In this document: positions 42,929-54,545 of the stretch, one piece after another
Numbering within the stretch: position 1 is the stretch's first letter
How the letters are laid out: each line of letters begins with the position of its first letter
Source: Tolypocladium sp. Sup5 PDA-1
Taxonomy: Eukaryota > Ascomycota > Sordariomycetes > Hypocreales > Ophiocordycipitaceae
Reading direction: 5' to 3'
Assembly: GCA_000750105.3 (NCBI GenBank)
Contig: JPHH03000049.1
Span: forward strand, 62,001 to 126,000
DNA: 64,000 bases
Notes under the pieces: generated by a model
The model's database searches: none
The model's input: only the letters and a program-made list of their open reading frames with translations
Told to the model about the DNA's origin: nothing
Position numbers and translations under genes: made by a program

Positions 42929-45839
42929 ATGGCTGACACGAAGGTGGTGGCCAGCCACCACGGCCATCAACATCAACATCAACACGGCCAACACCACAGC
43001 TCACACCACACTCATGCCGCCGGCCCACTTCAGAGAGGCCCTGGGTTGCCTCCCCCTGAGGGCGTCATGACTGAGACTCCTAGGATCTTGCCAACCTGCC
43101 ATACTTCAGCGCCTATGTCTGCGACTCTATTTCAGGACCGACTGAGCACCAATACTGCACCTCGCCTTTCCTACCCGTCGCTCCCGCCGCTGCCTATCGC
43201 TTTCATCGGCGGAGGCTGCGACGTAGCATCTCAACACGGTCAACCCCCTATACAGGATAATCAAGAAGCGCTAGAATTGCCATTCGCCACGATTCCCGGC
43301 GCGAACTGGACGGATGGTCCATCCCGCCAAACGGCCAACGCAGCTCGGCCGACCTCATCTCGTCCACAAGTCGACGATGGACATGCTTCGTGTGGTTCTC
43401 GGGTTTTGCCGCCAAGGCAATTCAAGTTGAAGGACGACATCAATCTGAGAGCGAAATCTGCCATGGAACACCGGTCGTTGGAGTCAATCATTGACTTGGT
43501 GGACGCAAGTTCCCAGAGTACTTGGTTGCTGTCCCCGCTAATGCTAACCATTTATGCAGGACGCCTTCAAGAGTGATGAGACCCGGTCAGATTCCTTCCA
43601 AACAAGCCTGGCTGAAGCTCGCAACTATTATCAACAACCTCTTTCTTCTCAGCAAAAGACCCAACCTGTTCTCGATATTACTGGGAAGCTAGATACGATG
43701 GCTGAGAACTGGACACAAGAGGAGTGGCATAACGGGCGCCGCATCGTCCTATTCCGCAAGTCGCAGATTATCTCGGCGTTCTCGGCCACCGTTGCATTCT
43801 ACGCGGTGCCGGTCAACGAGCGTCCGCCGAATAGCATTTGCATCTCTTGTGTCTGGTGGGCCGAGAAGGGCGAGTGCTTCGTGACGTTGGTCGATATAAT
43901 CTACCTCATGGAGCAGGTCGTCGCAGCGCCTAATCGGCTTAGCATCGGGCAAAAGGACCGTATACGACGCATTCTAGAAGGGTTCCGCCCGTTGACGGTG
44001 TCCAAGGCCAAGCCTGATAGCGAGGAATTCTGGAAGGTCATCATGGGGTTTCCCCATGCGAAGCCGCGCAACATCGAGAAGGATGTCAAGGTTTTCCCCT
44101 GGAAGATTCTCGATCCCGCATTGAAGAAGCTCGTCGACAATCATAGCCCTAGAGGGAGCAGCGCCATGCATTCGGGCAACATGATGACGCCAGCCCCTTC
44201 ACGCTTGCTCCCGCAGACAATGGCGAGCGACGGCTTTTACTCCCACACGGCGCCGTGGTTTCCCGTAGGAGCAGACTCATTTCTTGATGTTGTAAGTGCT
44301 GACCATGTTGCCTTCCATCCGGAGGATGAAGTCTTCCCGTCCCGCCAGGTCGGCCCACTGTACTACATTGAGTCATTTCGCGGCATCAAGTCTCACTCGC
44401 GAGGTTTTCACGACTGTCACTCGTCCAAAGACATGGACTCTGGATATGAAACTCATACAGAGGATGTAGAAGAAGATCTGCTACAAAGCCCAAGCGTCAA
44501 GGGTCAGGAAGGTGCCGAGGCGGGAGCCAATAACATCTGTTGGCCTCCCCGCGCCGACTGTTCTGGAGACAACTTCCGAGAATTCCGCTATGACAAGGAC
44601 AGTGGACTACTTTTTGGAAAAGAACCTGCTCGACCGGGGATACATTCCGGATACCCACGGGACATCGACTGCAACACGGACGAGCTGGACGATGATGTGC
44701 TCTCGCCGTGCTCTGACGAGACACATGAGTCCGTTGATATTTCCTCCAAAATTTCACCGGCCGTTAGGAGAGCATTCATCAACCAATTGCTCGAGGAATT
44801 CTCCATACTCAGAAGGCGCAGCACCGGCATATTTAGTCACAATACCACCAGCCGGTCAAGCAGTCACCCTCCGGCCACCAGCCCTGAACAGCGGCAGAAC
44901 AATCCGGTCGCCAACCTTGAGACCAAAAGCTCGAAGAAAAAGCGAGGCAGCGAAGAGGAGGAATCGGACGAATTCCAATGGCGGAAACGTGGCCCTGGGT
45001 CCATCGAAGAAACGCCTCGCCTCTTAGTGTGCCCATTCTGCAAGAGGAAACCACTGCAGTACCGGGGCTGCCGTACCAAGATCTTGAAAGAGATTTCTCG
45101 CGTCAAGAGTCACCTTTGGCGCCTCCACCAGATCCCCATTCACTGCGCTATTTGCTTTTCGGAGTTTAGTAGCTCGCCAGAACGAGACTCGCATCTTCGG
45201 CAACGCAGCTGTGTACTTTTACAGCCAAAGGAGTTGGAAGGGATTACTGAAGAGCAAAAGATACAGCTAAAACGGCGAGCCAATCCCAAAAAGACAAAGG
45301 CAGAGCAGTGGTACGAGATATACGCTATTCTATTCCCGGGCGAACCGTTCCCAGATAGTCCGTACGTCGACGACCTTGTCTCGGACGAGATACTAGCGCT
45401 GCAGGCGTTCATGGTGCAGGAATGGCCGCCCATCTTTAATCGCCTCGTCGAAGAAAGGCTTCCTGAAGAGCTCAGAGACCAGGAAGACCTTGTTCGTGCC
45501 TTTTCCAACTCCCTCTTCGAGGACGCCACCAACGACATTTTCCAGCGCTTTGAATCCAGTCGAAGACCTGCCAGCGTTCACCCAGACTCGGCCTACCGGT
45601 CTCGTGAAACCAATACGGTGTACTCGGACCCCACCTCGATGGATCTCGAGCAAGGACCGAGTAGGAACGTTCTCGAGGCACATGAGGATGCGGCCATAGT
45701 ACAAGCTTCGACTGAGCAGGAGCAAATAGGTGACCTGGGCCCATTGCCCAGCGAATGGCAACTAGCGCCTTCCGAGTTCCATCTTCCAGAAGGGATTTTC
45801 GACTTTTGTCCATCTCAACTTACAGATAGCCTGGCATAG
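42929..45839 (+). CDS. Medusa-like DUF7082 protein with C-terminal zinc-finger region
   Basis: Exons 42929-43504 and 43560-45839 give 951 residues. The intron (55 nt) has a GC-AG boundary (GCAAGT, CTAAC, GCAG) and is the only in-phase choice. The N-terminus is His/Gln-rich (HHGHQHQHQHGQHH). Residues about 240-390 match the DUF7082 domain of Medusa (MedA/Acr1/Ren1) developmental regulators: NERPPNSICISCVWW, EKGECFVTLVDIIYLMEQ, RIRRILEGFRPLTVSKAKPDSEEFWKVIM, NIEKDVKVFPWKIL. A disordered region follows. Around 680-740 a second module has CPFCKRKP...ISRVKSHLWRLHQIPIHCAICFSEF...HLRQRSC, a C2H2-like arrangement seen in many fungal proteins. Nuclear regulator is the likely role. The combination is unusual for Medusa proteins. 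Confidence 0.85.
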
Positions 45840-46705
45840 AAAGAATATGATCAATCCTAGCCCTGGAATACCAACTGTCAATCATGCCGTCAAGGGTCCC
45901 CGGGAACCTTTGTCTATTCCTCAAGCCAGTGCCATGGGATATACATCAGCTTACTTCACCCGCATACGCCGGACCTGCCGCTAAGAGGGGATGGGAAGCG
46001 AGGCAGGCTCTGCATTGCGATTAAGACTGAAGCTTAAGGGAACTCAAGCTTCTCCGTAGCGAACCCTCACGAGGTGCTGTCGCCGCATTCACGTTACATT
46101 AACCCAACGGAGGGCTTCCAATCGCATCGAGTCGGCTGCGCTCTTCCGTTCGCGAGAGGTTGGCACGTTAATGCTGCAGTCGCCAAAGGGGGGTGGGTGG
46201 TTTGGTCGTGCACCAGATATCATGTCAGCCCACAAGACACGAATAAGCCTCGAGCCGCTAATAGGACCATGGCAGAGATGGCAAGATCAAAACTCCAGCC
46301 CCAAGTGTAGGGTAGTCATGAGTTCTGTCTTGTTTCGGATGTGTAAATGGAAGGATAGGTAAGCGTGCTGGAGGGCCTACGGGTGAAGAAAATAGGCTCC
46401 CAGGGTACATGGCATGAGACCTCGCCATTGTATGGGCGTCGTAAACGCAGGGAGAGAAAAAAAAAAAAGGGAAAGGAGAGGGGGGGGGGGGGGGGGGAGC
46501 TCTCGTTCCCGTCAACGGAAGGGAGAGATCCCGAGGTTCTATGCCCTAAGAGCGAGTTGAGATTATCCTCTACGAATGTAGAGGCAAGTATACATCATTC
46601 AAATTTGACCAAACACGAAACCGCTGCTAGTCAGGGCGCCGCTGAATCGCAACCATCCGCGTCCGTCCTGGCCTGAGACGTCCGCGGCAACCCATCCATA
46701 CACCA
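45840..46705. other. Gene-free stretch with homopolymers
   Basis: About 870 bases following the Medusa-like gene. It contains A12 (46457-46468) and G18 (46480-46497) and no supported gene. Confidence 0.45.
46480..46497. repeat. G18 homopolymer
   Basis: Eighteen consecutive G, preceded within 12 bases by a run of twelve A. Likely length-unstable and a possible assembly weak point. Confidence 0.9.
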
Positions 46706-47105
46706 TTACACCGTCTCGTCAGATGGCCTGCTCGCCGGGCATGTAGCTCCCTCGTGAGACCTGGCCTGGGTCAAAGGATGTGTCTCCGATGGCGGCGGTA
46801 TCAAGCTCGGATGATTCGTAGAGCTCGGGCATACGTGCTGCCAGAAATTGCAAGTTAGCTATGACTCAATGCACGACGCGGTTGACTCAAGACCAAAGGG
46901 TCGGGTCGCTCACGGGACGCCAAAAGTTAAAAGGCTCAAAGGACGTCAAGGGGGGGAGCTGCAACTTTCGCCATGCGATGAACAACCCCACGAGTACGAT
47001 CATGGCGGCGAAGATGCCAGAGACAGGACCCACACTGGAGGATGTGTTTGGGGTTGGACTTTGGGGCGCGGTATTGCTGTCGGCAGCAGCAATAGTGTTG
47101 TTCAT
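46706..47105 (-). CDS. Possible small single-pass membrane protein
   Basis: The frame from ATG 47105 reads a Ser/Thr/Pro-rich start, a clear membrane segment (GIFAAMIVLVGLFIAW, residues 33-48), then RKLQLPP... to FNFWRP. At 46913 a GTGAGC donor is followed by a CTAAC branch and a GGCAG acceptor at 46838, giving a 76-nt intron. Phase 0 joining then reads to a stop at 46706-46708. The adjacent frame of exon 2 (starting RMPELYESSELD, stop 46719-46721) looks more protein-like but would need a non-canonical donor (GTCCCG). No family is recognised. Existence of the gene is plausible; its 3' end is unresolved. Confidence 0.35.
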
Positions 47106-50100
47106 TATCGCTTTACAATGAAGCCCAAGTAGTGCTTGCCGAGGGTGATGAAGAAGGAGATGTGCGTGAGAGAAACATTTTTAGACGGCCTGACTGTGCT
47201 TTATATACAAAAGAGAAGCACGCCTACGTGCCTTTTGCTGGCAAGATTGTGGGACGGAGACGCCGAGTCAGGTCGAGGCCAAATGAGATGGTTGTGCTGC
47301 AGGGCCGCATGCTGGATGGCACCGCAAGGATTGTCCATCGCGGGATTCAACAGACAGAGGATGTGAAACACAAAAACGAGGTCTATCGAGCAAGGATGTC
47401 ATGCAGATTAGGCGACTCGGAAGCTCTGGCGAACCCGCAAGGGCAATGCGAGGGCGTAGCTGGGCGAGAGGAGGCATAGGGATGTGGACGGGAGGTGTAC
47501 GAGAGAGGAGGCGGCAGAGATGTTGCCCAATTGGGCGATTCTGGAGACCAACAACAAGGTGCATTCTCCGGAGTCAGGATGAACTAATCCGTAGTCCGCA
47601 GCCTGAGCGCCCAAGGCTGACTAGGATTCTTGTTGGCCGGAACGGTCCCCCGAACTGCTGCTTCCATCGTCTCCCTGGTCGTTGCAAAATCTCCCACGGA
47701 ATCTTGAGGCCTCCCTTCCCCGGGACGCTGGTTGACTGAGGTTTGAAGACCATGACGTGAATGGCTTGCTGTCCTAGTGCCTGCACGACTGTTTTGACCT
47801 GACAGCCCGGTTCTCTCGATTCCAGAATAGCCACCAACAGCCTCACGCTTGTCGTGCGTGCGCGGCGTCCTGGGTCCGGTGCGGACAGCGATCACGAACT
47901 GCCCGCTCACGCGGATAGGCTATACTGTACGTAGCATTACTGCTCACGGTTTCCCTCATACCATCGGCGTTGCAGCAGAGTAGAATCTCCCAAATTATCG
48001 CAACTCGCACCACACGAGTATAGTTGGTCTTCACGCACCTCTCGCCCCGCCTCGGTGCTGCAACATCTCAGCCACGCCTGACCGAACTGCTATGGTGCCA
48101 TGAAAACTCTGATGGCGAATTCTGATTACCTATAGTATAGGGGTAGCTGTCAGTTACCATGGATGTGTTCTGGACCCAACCGCCCGACCAAGAACTCTTG
48201 AACGAGGAAACAGCTCTGTCGGTGGATAATACCTGCCTCCAGCACTGTGTCGAGCGGGCAATGAAGCTACCTCATTCGGCAATCGGCTCGCGCGTCGCCC
48301 CGGTCCTCGAATCGGAATATCCATAATTTGGGCGACTCAACCGTCGCGCGCAGCTTCCATCCCTAATTTACACACCGCCGTCTAGGACTTGGATCTGAGC
48401 CGCGTTTTAGACTGGGCCAGGGCCAAAGCCAGGCGAAGAAGTGTGTCTCGCGGGTCCTCAAAGATGTTTCACCTTCCGCGCGCACCTCCGCTAGTCAGTG
48501 TTCCTTGCAGAAACATCGCAGATTGCCGCGCTGCATGGCACTTGGCGAGACAAATCACACGCTACGCACCACGATGTTACTGCCAGTTCTCATCCGGCCA
48601 TCTATGTACTTGCCCCCCATCAGTTATAGCCACCAAGCTTAATTGTTAAGGCGAGAAGTAGTTTGTGCATGTGGAATCTCCCCGAACAATTCTCTGGTTC
48701 ATTGCATTTGAAGCAGCTGCCTAGACCGCTTACTACGGGACTTCAATTCGTCCTGGTCCCCGTCCCTGTGGAACAGGAACACTGAGGATCAGTAACGGGG
48801 AGCCGCACGAGGTACCTCGTAGTCTCTGCCCCCCTAGTAATCCGAAGCGAAGAGGGGGCCTTCCGATTCGTTCTACCGCGACACTCGTGTACTCGTATGG
48901 GCTACCGATCCAATACCGCGTGAAGGGTGTGGTCGTGAAATTTTCTCACCGCATCTGGAAAAAAAGGGGAGAAGGAGAGGTGGAAGTCATTGGACCGTAG
49001 GTACTCGTACAGGAACATAGGAACCGCTGGCACATGGCAACAAGGGATTTGCGGCATCGGATATTACAGGGGGGACCAGCCGGGGGACCGGAGCGGCGGA
49101 GACTGTCAACCGTGACTTGCGTGACACCCGCCAGCGCACAGACCCGCGCGCCGCGAAGCTACATACCCACTGCACGAAGTACAATACCCAACTGTACAGG
49201 CTACCTACGCCTTATAGACCCGTGCGCCGCGAAACTATAGCCACTGTACCTATGCCTTGCTCCCAAGGCTCAGCCTTAACTCCTTCCTCCTTTCTCTCTT
49301 CTCCACCCGCCGCAACCGATGAGGACGGATCTTGCGAGACGACCCTGCTTGTACAGCTTGGTTCCGACCGCTGAGGGTGCTCTGGGGGCCGAATCTGGTT
49401 TTTGTACGAAGCAGTCCGTAGTCCGTACAGCAGTGCTGTCTGGCCAATCGGATTAAGTTCCCTGACGGGGAAGCTTCCTGGCGACTGGGCGGCACGGCTC
49501 CCTGGCTGAGGAAATAAAACAATCGTCAAGCGACGCCACTGGACATACCGCACTGGTCTTTCTATTGTTGGAACAGCCTGCGCGTTACTGATGTGGCCGG
49601 AGCCACTCGGGTTTCGCCGGACATGAAGGGCTTTGAATGTTGTCAAGGGTATCCGTACCTACATTTCGCTCTGTCAATTCTCGACTCGACGCCTGCAGCG
49701 GGACGACTTTCCGTGGCCAGTATTACTCTGTGCAGCCCTGATTGACAATTGCAGTGAACCATGCCGGGGGGGGGGTTCCTATCTGTTGGCCTAGTTGGTG
49801 GCTTGGGTAGCCCTCGGCCATGTTGTAATCCGTACAGCGACGTGGTTTGTTTGACCCATAAACTGTTTCCCTCTTCCCGTGTCAGTGGTCGGTTGTTTCG
49901 AGTTGCATTGCCTCTTGGCGCAGCAGTCGCAAACGTGGCGCCGAAACATCATCCGAGCGGCAAAGGAGTGCATAACCCTCTAGTCCGTATGAATCTGATA
50001 GATGCACATGCAGTTCAACCCCAGAAGCAAACGGCAAGCCTAATCACATCAGCAACGCATGGCAGCCGACAGCATCCGCAACCCCTGCCCCGGGCCGGCC

Positions 50101-50490
50101 CAGCCGGGCAAGGCTTGGCATTCGAGGGGACTCCGGCTGGCTCGCCCACGCGCTGTGGTTGGTCGCGATGCACCCTGCACCCTGCGCTTGACTCGGCGAG
50201 CCGTAGACCGGGCTGCCGGCCAGGCTCCAACATCTCCACGATCAGCGTCCGCTCGTCATGAGTCGTACATGCACCATCCGCAGATCATTGCGCGGGAGCA
50301 AGCTTGGCAAGGTCCAGATTTTGCTTTGCATGAGGCTCCATTTCGAGAGCCATCGTCTTCGTCCCAAGAGCAGCCACTTCGCATCAGGCTAGCCAAGCTC
50401 AGAGCATATCTGTCAAAGCCTCCATTCAGTACTTCGTACCAGTCAACGCAGAGGCGCCGTTCTATGGTATGACATCTACTTACTCCGTAT
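47106..50490. other. 3.4-kb gene-poor stretch
   Basis: No supported coding region. Open frames up to about 166 codons lack coherence. CCGTAC/GTACGG/TACTCCGTA-type short palindromic motifs recur (about 48890, 49000, 49405-49425, 49825, 50430, 50482). No tRNA or repeat family recognised. Confidence 0.45.
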
Positions 50491-53358
50491 TTACTTCTTA
50501 AATGCCGCATGCCCCAGCCTCTCAATCTCCCTCCCCTCCTGCGACCCCCTCCCCGCCGCCTCCAGCAGCCGTTGCCACGCCTCCGCGTCCTTGAGCCGCA
50601 CCGCCTCCTCCGCCGCCCGCGTCCGCATCCCGCACTTCTCGTACATGGTGATCGTCTCCCCAGCCTCCAGGCCCGTGCACTTGGGCACGAACACGGCCGC
50701 CAGCCGCGGGTTGCCCGCCTGTAGCGTGAGGTTGAAGAATGGCTGGCGTGTGTTAGTTGAGTGGGTTCCGCCAGCACTCGGACATGGGCACTCACCTCCC
50801 ACCCAATCGGGCTTTTCTTCGCCTTTGCAATCTCCTCGATCTCGTTCCATTCGCGCTTCGCGACCAGCGCCCGCAGCCTGAGGAAGTCACATACGAGTTA
50901 GCAAACTATACCCGCTCGTGCCGTGTTATTGCCTGGGGTCTTGATATCACGTACCGGATCCACCACGCCACCTTGTCCGGGACCTTGAACTCGCTCTGGA
51001 TCTTCTTGGCCTGGCTGTTATACCCAAGTCGTATCAGCTTAAACAACGTCTCGTTGACGCTGAGCCCCGTAAACGTATCCGTCAGGTCTCGGTCAAAGGC
51101 CTCCTGCATGCGAAGCAGCGTCGTCGTCTCCTTGAGGGCATGCAGCTCCAGCGTCGCTTCTTTCGTGTCGGAGAGGAGCTTCGCTGCCAGCGCGAGCTTG
51201 TCCGAAGCCGTGCGGGCGTCAGGCTGGTGAAGCGACTCTCGGATAAAGACGTTGGCTCCATCCACCCGCCGATCGTCTTGGTAATACATGTCCTTGAGCA
51301 AGGTATTATCGCCTTCCATCATCGCCGCCGCCTCCACCATCGCCGTCGCCGTCGGCCGGGCGTTGATGACTCGGAAGAATGCTGCGAGCGGCAACTTCTT
51401 CTTCAGCTGCAGCAGCACAGAGAGCGTGAGGTCGGTGTCTCCGCTCTCAATGGCCTTGTCCAGGGCAAGCTCGTCTTCCTCCATGTCCAAAAGGAGCGGC
51501 ACTTGTCTGCCACCGCGCGGCTCATGGTTCAGCAACTCCGTGGCGAGACGAATCCGGCCCTCGTGGTATGCAGCGCGGGCAATCTCCTCAAAAGAGATGC
51601 CGGGCTTCCCGGACAGCCTCTCCACCACCAGTCGACATATCGTATCATCGTCCTCGGCGCCGATGCGAACCTTGGTAGATGCCCAATGCACGTAGATTCG
51701 GTCCGAGGGGAGCTTGAGGTACCCAGCTATTTTCAAGGCGAGCAGGTAGTCGTGGCGGCTGAGCAGTCGCTGTATCAACCTCTCAGGGGTCAGTCGATGG
51801 TACTGCTCGAATGTCAAGGGAATCCCGATTTCGTAGTCGCGGACGGCGTTCAGCACTCGCAGAGTCTCGCACATGTCCACAAAGTCATCGCTGTTGTAAA
51901 TATCAAGCACAGACTTGCCAAACGAGGCTGCCTTGAGGAGCCTCTTCTGCCACTTGGTGTCGAACTCTCGGCCCGCCGCATTCACGCAAGTGTCGACAGC
52001 CTCTGTAAGATTCGGTCGGATGAGCTGGATGTAGTCGTCTGCCTTGGGGGACTCCATTTCCAACTGCCCGACAGCATCTAGCAGAATGGACGCCGGTGAT
52101 GATTCCGAGGCATGGCCAAACACCTCTAGGCTGTCGCTCGGCACCCTCTCCAGGAACTCGCAAAAGTCGTTTGTAATTAGTCGAGCACCATCATACTCTA
52201 TGAATGGTCAGTAAGGACCTGCTGGGGCACTTTGGGCTGCCATACCGGAAATGACGTGCACTCTCGTGCTATCGTAAATGTAAGAAGAGGACTGATCTCC
52301 CGGTCCAATAATATGCACCTCGTCCTCCCAAGCAATGATTGCATCGCTTCCGCACCACTCGACATACTGCGGCGGCGTTTGGGAGTCGGAGTGGTGCTCA
52401 AACAGCTTATCTTGAAAGTCGCTCGAGACGACGTGCGCCTTGCCATTTTTGCCGTACAGATTGACATATCGACCGTCGGGCGACACGCTAATGTGACTAA
52501 AGGGGCCAAAATCCAGGAAGCGATCTTCGCATTCTGTGGCATCAACGACGTAGACCGTCGAACCAACGCTCAGCAGCACCTCTACTGACCGAGACAGCGT
52601 GTGGTCTGGCGAGACGATGGCCCAAGCGTGGATTTCGCCCTCTGGGGCAGTCGCCAGGAGCTTTGGTCGAGGCTCGGCATATGACGAGACTGTGACCAGC
52701 GAGTTGTTGCCCAAGAGCGCCACCATGCCGTTGTCATAGAACCTGAGAGCAGTGAGCGAGTCGTCCAGGGCGAGGAGTCAGCCACCGTACCGGCACGATT
52801 CGACGCCATAGTTGTCTGCGCCATGTCCCAGAGAAAAGTTGCTAAAGTCCCCTTGGAGGTCGTAGCAGCGCACGTTTCCGTCAGCCGTCACGACCAGCAG
52901 GGACTCGTCCTCTGACCATCCGAGCCCTGCGATGACGCCCTTGTCCCAGGGAATGCTGCGCAGCTTCTTGCCGGCCAGGCTGTAAATGTCTATGGCGGGT
53001 TTGGACGATCTCCCAGGCTGGTGAGCCAGTAATTTGGTGTCGTCGCGCCATAGTGCTGCGAGCCGTTAGCTAAGGTACCGATGTTGCTATTGCCCTTCCC
53101 CTTGATGGATGCCATGTGATGATGCGTCGCCTCCTGTCCTCATTCATGCTTCCCGAGTGCAATGATATAGTCTCATCCATCCATCCACGCGCTCAAATAG
53201 GAACATCTCTTACCCAAAGCACCGGCATAGGGAGCTCCCGCGATGACATGGTTGTCCAAATCCAGGTCCTGGTCGAAGACGGCGGTATACTGTTGCGTCT
53301 TGCGGAACCACTTCTCCCCCAGACTCTCCCAGTCGGCTCGTGCGTGCAGGGTGTCCAT
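50491..53358 (-). CDS. VPS16: Vacuolar sorting protein VPS16
   Basis: Six exons (53358-53214, 53055-52791, 52742-52246, 52197-50955, 50877-50796, 50742-50491) give 827 residues, normal for VPS16. The N-terminal half is a beta-propeller (WFRKTQQYTAVFDQDLDLDNHVIAGAPYAGALG..., FSHISVSPDGRYVNLYGKNGKAHV, EYDGARLITNDFCEFLERVP). The C-terminal half is the helical Vps16_C solenoid (SFEEIARAAYHEGRIRLATELLNHEPRGGRQVPLLLDMEED, then VPDKVAWWIRLRALVAKREWNEIEEIAK). VPS16 is a core subunit of HOPS and CORVET tethering complexes at vacuoles and endosomes and is needed for autophagosome-vacuole fusion. The first intron (158 nt) is the longest seen here. ATG16 starts 303 bases away on the other strand. Confidence 0.94.
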
Positions 53359-53661
53359 GCTGTATGCGTTATCTCATCGTGTCCAGGGTGCCTTGGTCGT
53401 GGACAGACGAGGTTGTCAGCCTGGGGATTGTGAGGTTCGCAAGCTCAAGTGAGGTTGGAGCTATCGAGCTCAGGCGGCAGCTACGTCAGGTCACTGGCTC
53501 GGGGGGCTATTCCTCGGCTAAACGGCCCTGGCCCGGCGCATGATGCCAGAGAGCTGCCCCGCCATGCGCTATCAGCTCCAGCAGCACGGGCATTTCAAGT
53601 ACTCAGCACTTGTTCTTTTCCGTCTCACAACATTTCTTCATCTTCGAATACCGCAGTCAAA
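53359..53661. promoter_or_regulatory. Bidirectional promoter VPS16/ATG16
   Basis: Only 303 bases lie between the start codons of VPS16 (minus) and ATG16 (plus). Any shared elements must be here. I recognise no specific binding site. Confidence 0.6.
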
Positions 53662-54378
53662 ATGCCAAACTGGAGAGAGGAATACGTCTCATCTCTCAAG
53701 GATGTCGAGCTCAAAAACCCTGTAAACATGGAGCTCGTCCAGGCCTGTACGTCCCCAAACGCGCCCCTCTTCCAGCTCAGCGTCCAAGCTAACCCGCACG
53801 CGCAGGCTCCCAGATGGCCGATCGCATATCCGCGCTCGAGGCAGAAAAGGCAGCCTTGGAATCCCACGTCTCGAGCGCCAGCACGGCGAACAGCGCCAAA
53901 GCGAGGCCAAGCGGTCCAGCAGCCGACGACCCCGCCGCTGCCCAACTCCGCGTCGACCTCGCCGAGTCCCTGCGCTCCAAGGGCGTCACCGAGGCGCGGC
54001 TACGCGTGGCAGAGGACGAGCTCGCCAGGCTACGCACCAAGACCAAGGACGACGGGCGGGCCGTCAGAGACCTCACTGCTGATCGGACGACGCTCACGAC
54101 GCGGCTGAGGGATCGCGAGCACGAGCTGCGAGAGAAGCGGAAGCTACTCGAGGCATGCCACCTCCAAGCAGCCCACCTGGTGCAGCTGACTAACACCTGT
54201 GCAGCAAGTCCAGGACGAGATGATCACGCTTAACCTGCAGGTCGCCATGGCCGAGAAAGAAAGAGACAAGGTCAAGAAGGAGAACAAGGAGCTCGTCGAC
54301 CGCTGGATGAAACGAATGGGTCAGGAGGCTGAAGCAATGAATCTCGCCAACGAACCGCTCCTCGACAAGGGGAGATGA
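53662..54378 (+). CDS. ATG16: Autophagy protein ATG16
   Basis: Exons 53662-53746, 53806-54152 and 54205-54378 give 201 residues, the usual size of fungal ATG16. The N-terminus (MPNWREEYVSSLKDVELKNPVN, LVQACSQMADRISALEAEK) is the ATG5-binding helix. The remainder is a long coiled coil, ending with the conserved NLQVAMAEKERDKVKKENKELVDRWMKRMGQEAEAMNLANE. It dimerises and carries ATG12-ATG5 to the phagophore to direct ATG8 lipidation. Intron 2 (52 nt) has a GC-AG boundary: GCATGC donor, CTGACTAAC branch, TGCAG. Its removal joins REKRKLLE to QVQDEM as in orthologues. The 3' end converges on DOT1, 167 bases away. Confidence 0.94.
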
Positions 54379-54545
54379 GGGGCACTACAATCACAGCATT
54401 ACTGTCGCACTGCCAACCAAAGGGTTGGGGATGTCGATGCTGTATCTTGTACGCTAACCCATTCCTCATGCTTATGATCTCGTTCAGATATGTTACATCA
54501 TGTCCAACCAGTAACCATGCACTGCTGACGAAGCTCTACTCTAGT

